NCBI GenBank assembly: GCA_032622095.1
Contig: CP136069.1
Coordinates: 53,118,760 to 53,182,759 of the forward strand
Direction of reading: 5' to 3'
Source: Siphonodentalium dalli
Taxonomy: Eukaryota > Mollusca > Scaphopoda > Gadilida > Siphonodentaliidae
DNA length: 64,000 nucleotides
Shown: positions 14,101 through 23,100 of the stretch, piece after piece
Numbering within the stretch: position 1 is the first letter of the stretch
How the letters are laid out: every line of letters begins with the position of its first letter
Translations under genes and position numbers: made by a program
Notes under the pieces: generated by a model
Seen by the model: the letters and a program-made list of their open reading frames with translations, nothing else
The model's database searches: none
What the model was told of the DNA's origin: nothing

Positions 14101-17100
14101 GTTTTGGTTAAAGGGACCCAAGTCATTCGCCGTGTGTAAATGTGAAAACAATACACAAGTCTATAAAAAAAATCAACACTAAGAAGAAAATGGAAAAATA
14201 GGTAAACTCTGTTCGTGATAACCATTATTGATAGTTGAAATATTTTAGTCTGAATAAGATTTTCAGAATAATTGCCAATGCTTCGACCTTTTCCAATGTT
14301 TACCGTCAAGTTTGGTTCTCTTATTCCACTAATTGGATTTTTATCAGTAAATACACTGTAACCGTATTTTTTACATAACAATTGTTTTTATACGCGATAT
14401 ATCATTATTTGAGAGTTATTAATAATGAAACAAGAACAAAGTCATTCTATATGCGTTCGTGTACTTGTTGATGACTGCTGTTTCACAGACTTTTCTGGGG
14501 GTTTTTCCGCATGAACCGAATTATAATGCTTTGGGTCCCTTTATACCTTAATTGAGTACACGAACCTTCTAAATCATAAAGTAATTCCGCCGATCGTGTT
14601 TCCCACAGCTTGATGAGTTTGTCGAAGGATCCACTCGCTATGTGCTTACTGTCTGATGTTATGGCCACACTGTTTACTGCGCCTGCGTGACCTTTAAGCT
14701 GGCATACGAACTGTCCAGTCTGCGCGTTGAAGATGCGCACACGCTCGTCGTCAGATCCAGTGACAATCATTTGGAAATCGGAAGAGAAAGACACACAGTT
14801 TACCTGGAACGGAATGTCGATTCTAATACATTAACGATCCACTAATGTTAGAGTATTAAATATGCTTTCAGTGTGCATGATAGAGTTCAAGTAAAACAAC
14901 AACAGCAATCGCAGTATTACATTAGCCCTCTCGTAGCCCAATGATTTCAAAATTAGAGATAACTTTATAAAGTCATATTATGCACTTGTTCGGGTGTGTG
15001 AAACTGATAAGTTAGTAATCAGGCGCTATGCCAACTTGGGGCATGTAATATTCTACTAACATCGCCGAAAAATTGAAGCAAATCGACCATATCCATATAG
15101 AAGACATCGTCAGAACTACGCTCAATTGTAAATATTTACTACTCGATTCGGAACGCATCTATCGGCGATAAACTAACGAAAACGATTTCGCGATCGAGGG
15201 TCATTGTATTTGATTAATATATAAGAATGACGGTTTGTATTGTCAATTTGGATATACTATTTGTAAAAATTACTACTTTGAACAAAATTATTCTCCATTC
15301 CTATTTGATCACCATACTGGAGGGTTTCACATCATTTTAAATTTCTGGAACAATATAGAAATTATACTTGAAACGGTGGGATGGTTTAGGATTCAATTTT
15401 TTAAAGCCAGCCCAGTTTCACTAACGAGAGTTAATGCCATACATGGCCCAACAACACGTCCTTTCTTTACAAACATTTAATGTTGCATGCCAATTATTTT
15501 GTCTTTGTGCCACACAAACAGTTTTAGAAACGACACATATATAGAGTGCATTTATAGACACCAAACATAGTTATATGTTATTGTTAAGCATATAGTGTAA
15601 TCTCAATGGCCCTCTATACTATATGCAGCGAAAATATATATAACCCATCGTATTTCAGTTGTATGTGTGTAACTCTGTCAAGCTTTTGGTGCGTTTCTAA
15701 CTTTTTAACCCTTTACCAAACAAAACGGCCAAAACCGACCAAATAAAGCTTCAACAGCCTAAAATATCTTCGGTCTGTCTCAATAAAACCATACAAATAC
15801 GGATATCATTGGAACCGGCTCCTTGACCACATTGTGATAGTTACAGTTATGCCCTGTGCCAATGCATTCTCTTATATATGCGAGTCGACCATAGGTCGCC
15901 TCGCATATATAAGAGAATGCATTGGCCTAAAAAATATCTTTTTTAAACACTTTTTACCATTTTTTCTTACATTCTTTAACAATTTTATAATTTTTAATGT
16001 GTTAAGCCAATGCATTCTCTTATATATGCGAGGCGACCTATGGTCGACTCGCATATATAAGAGAATGCATTGGCACAGGGCCGTTCTGTTGGGTAAAGGG
16101 TTAACCATGCGTCCAATATTCCAAAATTTGGAACATGCGATCTGACACATCTTAGAATACGACACGCTGATTTTCAGGCTGATTGGTGAAATACGTCCTA
16201 AGATATAGCCGATTTTCCAAGGTCGCGATGGCGAAATATCCGCAGAGTGTTAGCATAAATTTCACGGGCGCCACTGTGAGCATCAAGAAAACTGTGTAGA
16301 TATCTACGTCCCAAATCAAGTGCATGGTGTATATACGATAGAGTTATGCCGCTTGTGTCAGTAAACCGATAAAAGGCTATATATAGATCCGTTTTTTTTC
16401 TTCTGACGGGCAATTCCCTGATATTAAAGTCATTAGCTTCACTCCCGGTGGGTATATATTTCATGTCAGACAGAACTGTATCCGATATACCATAAGAAAG
16501 GTCATAAAAAACTAGAAATAAAACCCCAAGGTTGCATATTATTGATGCGGTATTCGCCCCGTATTAAATTGTTGAAAACTGCGGTCAGAGTAAGAAATCT
16601 TCTCAGATACAACCACATTTTCGGCGCGAATCATCGCGTGGAGGTCATGGAATTATATTCGGAAGAAATCGGAACCGCCCGAAAAACGACGATCGGCTGG
16701 CACGCACGATTGACAGAACAGCCAAAACAATAGCCGGCATGTCGATAACCGAAAGTAGATTCCTCAAAACACAAACTAGATAATGTCTTTATTTTTGCAT
16801 CGATATCTCATGTTTTCTAATTGAAATATCGAGAATTAATTGGCAACTAACAAAGTGTACACACTGTGTATATGTTATATATGGATTGTTTGCAAATTTA
16901 GGCGTGAATGGGTATTCACAGCATGCAAAATACGATTGGCACACCTCCGAACTGATGCAGGTCGTCATGCTTCTCATCGATTGGAAATAAACAAATCAGG
17001 GAATTCCTGCGTTTCTTATCAAACGTCAACATATTTGGTCGAATTTAAGATGAAGTTATCTGCAATGGCATTATTGACTTCTGTAAATGGAAATTATTAG

Positions 17101-20100
17101 CAATATTTGAAATGCAGAGTGAATCACCGATCGATCTATAAATTATAATAGCCCAATCGGGCTGAACTAGATCGATTGGTCTTCCTGGCATAGTGGTCGC
17201 TGCTGTAAGAGAGGGAACTCTAAATTTCTTAAATATTAAAATTTTGTTTGTTTTCAAATTTGTACAAGTTTATAATGAATATTACCAGTAAAAAATTATA
17301 CCGTTGTCTTTCATTAGTTTCAAAATAAATGAGAATTTTTTTTAATTGGTAAAAACAGCTGGTCGAAAGAACAATTTAGAGTACTCCCCTTATCCCAGAT
17401 TCACTTTATAGTAGCTAATTACACTTAAGCGTAAATTAGTTACGCTTAAGCATAATTAACTTACGATAAGCGTAATACATTTGAATTACGCTTAGGTGTA
17501 ATTGGCTTCATCAGCTATCTCACCTCTATGGGTGGAAGCCAAATTAACATTTAATAAATAATTGAGCTAAAGCCCCCTCCCACCAAGGAATCTCTAATTA
17601 CACTTAAGCGCTTAGAGATTCCTTATTGCGCTTAAGTGCAATACGATATTCCTTTTTGTGCTTAAGTGCAATAAGATATTCCTTATTGTGCTAAGCGCAA
17701 TTATATATTTCCTTATTGAACTTAATCGCAATTATATCTTCCCTTATTATATCGCTTAAGCTCAATTATAACGCTTAAGCTATATTATTTATTAAATGTT
17801 AATTTGGCTCCCCATATACCTCATGTATATTGGTAATTTTTGGTATAACCTGATGTAGATTACTGGCATTAGTAATGCGGTTGCTTCCATTTCAGCTTGA
17901 GGGGGAGTTCAATGAGAGTGTATATGAATTACGTTTAAGCGTACTTCATTTACGCTTAAGCGCGGAACTCATTTACACTTAAGCATAATTAAAATGAATA
18001 ATGCTAAAGCAAATACCTAACTCCAACTGATTTCCTCTGTCTGAATAATTGAGTCCATCTCATATTATATGGGGGAGTCTAAACCGATGTTTGATTGATG
18101 TCTTATTGCCAGAGTAAATTTGAGTTTAGAGGGAATCGCATGGGAGACATCCTTTTCAAATATATTATTTATTAGTGTAAATCAATTTCGCTCAAGCGCA
18201 AAAAATATGTGTCTAATAATATATTTGCGCTTTAGCATAAAATTGCCATACATGTGATCTATTTTATGGGAGGCCCTTTTCACATTTATTATTTATTTAC
18301 GCTTAAGCGCAAATAACCTCTATCATTTGCGCTTAAGCAAATAGATCATATTTGCGCTTAAATAAAAATCAATATGCATTGATCCCCCCTAACTTAATTT
18401 TACATGGCACAGGCCTAAACACATCACTAAAGTTGATATAGCCCCACCATATGAGGGAAACAATCCCCCAGAAACCCAAGATCTGTTTTATGACCATGGA
18501 AATTATATAGATCTGTGTAGGATATGTTTCTTTTATAAAATATACTATATCTCTGAGATGGAGACACAAATTCTTGGGGACAGGGATGCTGATATTATGA
18601 AAATAGGGTTTTTTCCCCTACTTCAAGTCAATGAGTACACCATATGAGGGAAGCAAACCCCAGTAACCCCTAATTCCCTATTTATGGCTATGGAAATGGT
18701 ATATATCTGTGCAGGCGATAATAAAATATACATGAGCTCTAGGAGTGAGGCACCAATTCTTGGGACACCAGGGACAGAGATGCTGATATGCATATGGATT
18801 TCTTTTTTCAACTTTCCAGTCTGTACGGGGCTACTACTATGGGCCCATGATAATATAATATGAGATGGACTCAATCATTCACATCAGAGGGATGTAAGGG
18901 AGTGTTAGGTATTTGCGCTTAAGCGCAAATAAATTGATAGACACATATTTGCGCTTAAGCGCAAATAAATAATAAATGTGAAAAGGGCCTCCCATACTAT
19001 TTCCGCTAAAGCGCATATGATTTGTATTTAAGTATAAATGATTTGCTCTTAAGTGCAAATGATTTACACTTAAGCGAAAATGATTTGCGATTAAGCAGAA
19101 TCAGAATAAATGTGAAAACGGCTTCTCGTATAATCGCTTAAGCATAATTCATTTACGATTAAGTGTAATTAATCTATCAATGAAAATGAATGACCAGTAC
19201 TCATAGGAGTAATGGTTTATCTACATCATACGGTTAAGCGTAAGTGAATTACGCTTTATATGTGTGCATTACACCTGAGTGTAATACATTACGCTTAAGT
19301 GTAATTCACTTACGCTAAAGTGCAATTAGCTAATACATGTGAAAAAGGCCTTCCATTATAGTTATCATCTATCAGAATGAATAGTGCTGACAAAAGCTTG
19401 ACAACAGAATTTGCCCTTAAAAATATTTCATGGCCAATGAGCTAACAAATGGTCTGTACTGGCATATTGAATACGGTTACCAATTATTGTACTATTGTAC
19501 AGGTATAATGTAATTAAACAGTTTTGAGTTACAAAAGTAAAAGACAACTCTTTCTGTACGGTACTGTGCTTGCAGCCAGAGCATCGACGTACCGGTATAT
19601 AGATCGATGGCCAGATTAATGTAAAAATTCGGTCAATGCGCTTACAATTTTCTATAAATAGTAACATTTTGGAATTATTACCTCTCGATCACTGTTCGAT
19701 TATAATCTTTGCCACTAACTCGGCCAATGTTCTTCCGTTTGTGATTTCACGCAACAATTCCCTTTCTATTCCTTCCGTGTCGAATTGACTACCGATTGCG
19801 ATGTCAATTTGTTTTTCGCTTTAATATTCTGATGTGACGCTATTCCAGCGAACGGTCATCCTCACTAGAAGCCATTTCTGAGAACAAACCCGATTCAATC
19901 CCAATCGAGTCGGAATTGCTCGGGCATTTCCGTGACTGCACAAGACAACGTATCGGTTTGTTTTTTCGTGTTATTATGGCGAGATTAATCGGGACGATTG
20001 ATGAAATAGTTAGCCGAATGGCCGTATAATGTGTACAAACTGACTTCAGGATGGGCGGTTTCGTGTATCTGAGTTATTTTATTCACTCTTCCCACAGAAT

Positions 20101-23100
20101 GACGCAGGGAACTCAATTGTGAGGTTCAATTTACGTTTCACATCACTTTAAATACATGCTATAAGCTACTGTAATGTGTTCACAAAGACGAGAGTACCTT
20201 CAAGTGATACATATTGGCTTTAATGTGTTAGTTTGCCTTGAATACATCGCTACAGGTAATGTCGGTAAATATGTAGAACACATACAGATCTAGGTTTCAC
20301 ATTCCACAAACAGATGATTAAAATCACGAAACACTACTCGTAAATACATCAAGATAATTATGGAACAACGACAACTGATAGAATGAATAAAAAATCAAGC
20401 GATGTAGTACATGCACATGCACCATATATTCATAATACTTATTGGTAGTAGTTCGTTATCGAAAGGTGTCTATTTTATGCGTGTGATCGGAAAATCGTAC
20501 AACAGTGAGATGATTATACTCCTATTTTCTGAACTCCATTCAATTTAATTTATTAAAGGCACGGGTGGCGTTCGTTGTAGAAATATTCATATTTGTTCAA
20601 ACGCCATCAACGGAAGGAATATTAAAATATATATATTTTTGTTCATATTCCAAACATAATCAGCGCGTAAATAGTATATTGTCGTCAAGACGTACGATGG
20701 TGTACGTAGACAATATAGCATGCTCGCGTTACAGAAGTTGTGCTTCTGTTTACATAACACAGCGCAATTCTATTGGTTAATCACACAAAAATGATATAAA
20801 CGCTCTTTATTATTTCCATATCAGGAATTCAGTAAGAAATAACGCTCTTTATGTTTACCATATCCGGATCTAAACAAAAGCCAGGTAACGTGACGTTTTT
20901 TGCTTTTGTTTACATAACAAAGGAAAAAAATTGACAATAACATACTGTTTATGCCATATTTCTTATTGGTATAAGAACAAAATCTGTCTATATTCTACTA
21001 TTCTTTCTGTTTATGGCGGTTTTTGACGGAGGTGAATGTTTTAACAGCATATACCCACCGCCAACGCCGCCCGTATCTTTAAATAATTTCATCGTGTGTC
21101 AATATAACATATTGAGAAGAAATGTGTCAGAATCAAAATGATATGTATGCATGAATATATTGGTATATACCATAGTGGCGATATTAATTTATCATAATTA
21201 TCTATATATGATTAAACTGCATAAGTGTATATTCATAAACAAGGATGGGGTATATCGGCAGTCAATATTATATTCTATGATTGTGTATTTCGGCAGGGGT
21301 GGGGATAACATGTTGTTAAACATTATCTGGGCTATAAATATAAAGGGAAGGCTGCTTATGATTTAGGGTGGATACACACATGCATGTAATCTCTGTAAAT
21401 ATCGTGTATTTGGAGTTTTACATGGATCATACACACCGTGTAATATGTGTCCGCTGACAACCCAATCATTGCGACTGTGTTTGACCACAGTGAGTTAAAC
21501 TCTGAACCGCTGAAGGGCCGTTGACTGGGATGAAGTCGTCAGGCCGCTTAAAATAATTATTCGCGCGATAACTGAAATGGTTGACGTTCTGTTTAAATCA
21601 TTGTCAGTATTCTATTGATGTTAATACCAGTGATGGCCTCTTCCACAACACAGGGGGCTATGACCCCCAACATACACGGGGAGCTATATTATCCCAGAAG
21701 CTACCGAATTCACCATTGCATATTTCCTCGACCGGGGGGGGGGGGGGTGGGGGTGTGCACGCAGCACCCTGAGTCCTGACACCCTGCTTTATCAATATCG
21801 AAGTCATGTCTGTCGTGTCTGTTTTCTACGAGTGATTAATCTAATATGCAGCAATTTATGCTATTCATATAATTATGAACATATTATACAGCTTTAAATT
21901 TGAATGCATGGTGTTGCTGTTTGTCTTCATTCGGCGAAAGGGTTGCCTAGCTACGAGTTCCCAACTACGTCACCTTTCATCTCTTGTGTTATACAGTTAT
22001 ACATGTATACGCAAAATTTACAACTATGGAATATTTAAGTAAAACATTATATTGTAATTCTTGCCCAGATAATCCCGGCTGATACATTCAATTAACTCCC
22101 TTAGTTATTGGAAACTTTCGAGAACCAGCCCCTCCCCCAATCATGGATTATGGTAGAAAATGTTATAATTCAAGCTTGTGACAGGTAGGAGCTTGTTCAA
22201 CCTTTGGCTTGAGAAACATATATATAAATGGGGGGGGGGGGGGTGTCACTCTTTTTAATTTCAACGCTGTACCTGCATTATTTGTTGGCGCTAATGAATA
22301 TTTGCAATCCCAATTGAATTAATGTTATCACATGAGCTCGCTCTCAAATTATCATAGAAATCTCAATAAGCCGGTATCATCCTATAAAAGAATTCTGCAT
22401 ATTTTATTTCTGTTTTGGATGACCCTGTTTCCAAGAAATGACAGACACAAATCAAGTATAAAATCGACCGGCTCTAATCCACTTTTCGAAATGAATTATA
22501 ACTCGTGAAAAACAGCAACATATATCAGACAAGAATTACTCATTTCGGCATCCATGAAAGAAGACATGTTTATGACTGGCCTGAAATTTCTTGATGGCAG
22601 TTTGTTTGATAATGGCTTATAACTACTCACTGGTGAAATTGACCTCTCGCGCGCAGGTGATTAGTTTTGTCAAATATTGGTGTGGCCATGTAAAATACAT
22701 GTATTTTACATACAGACATTACATGCATGTGTGTATCCACCCTTATACACAACGTCCACCATATGGGTTATCGTGCGAACAACTATTTTAAGCGGCCTGG
22801 CGACTTCGTTCGAATTAACGGCTCATGTCCATTCCCTTTACTTAGAACTAGAACTCAGTGCGGTAAAGCACAGATATAATGATTGGGACAAATATTACAC
22901 GATCTGTAATTTCAATGTTAAGTCGCCAAAACACGATATTTACAGAGATTACATGCATGTGTGCAATCACCCCAAAACGTCCCCTTTTGAAAGTAAAGTA
23001 TCTGCCAATAAAAAATGACACAGTAAAGCGGCATGGCGGTTTGCGCTCCAAAATACAAATAATATTATTCGCTTTTGAATTTTTCCCGATATCGAAATAG

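Larger units (their letters stand above)
15710..16100 (-). mobile_element. TTAA-flanked MITE, family 1, copy 1 (piggyBac-like ends)
   Basis: Flanked by TTAA at 15706-15709 and 16101-16104. Ends are CCCTTTACC and GGTAAAGGG. It carries two 69-base palindromes (15858-15926, 16006-16074) and a unique arm with GCCAAAACCGACCAAATAAA and CTTCGGTCTGTCTC. It is inverted relative to copies at 23680 and 31861. CCC-type ends and a TTAA target are piggyBac hallmarks; there is no transposase. Confidence 0.85.
17401..19345. repeat. Palindrome-dense locus: about 30 CTTAAG-centred palindromes
   Basis: Over roughly 1.9 kb, a 16-20 base palindrome of the form TTGCGCTTAAGCGCAA or TTACGCTTAAGCGTAA, with variants, recurs about 30 times at irregular spacing. 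About 20 copies keep an exact CTTAAG core. The edges are inverted: TAGTAGCTAATTACACTTAA at 17409 against the inverse of GTGCAATTAGCTAATA at 19319. Between palindromes run blocks ending in TGTGAAAAGGGCCTCCCAT or similar, in both orientations. It lies in intron 1 of the WDR38-like gene and shows no coding capacity. Confidence 0.85.

Noticed and set aside
15834-16165. Overlapping frames on both strands with similar peptides (CILLYMR type)
   Set aside because: These are translations of the 69-base palindromes; the same peptides appear at every copy because the DNA is repeated.
17401-19345. CRISPR-like array
   Set aside because: Spacing and spacer lengths are irregular, the repeats are palindromes with variable arms, and the context is a eukaryotic intron without cas genes.
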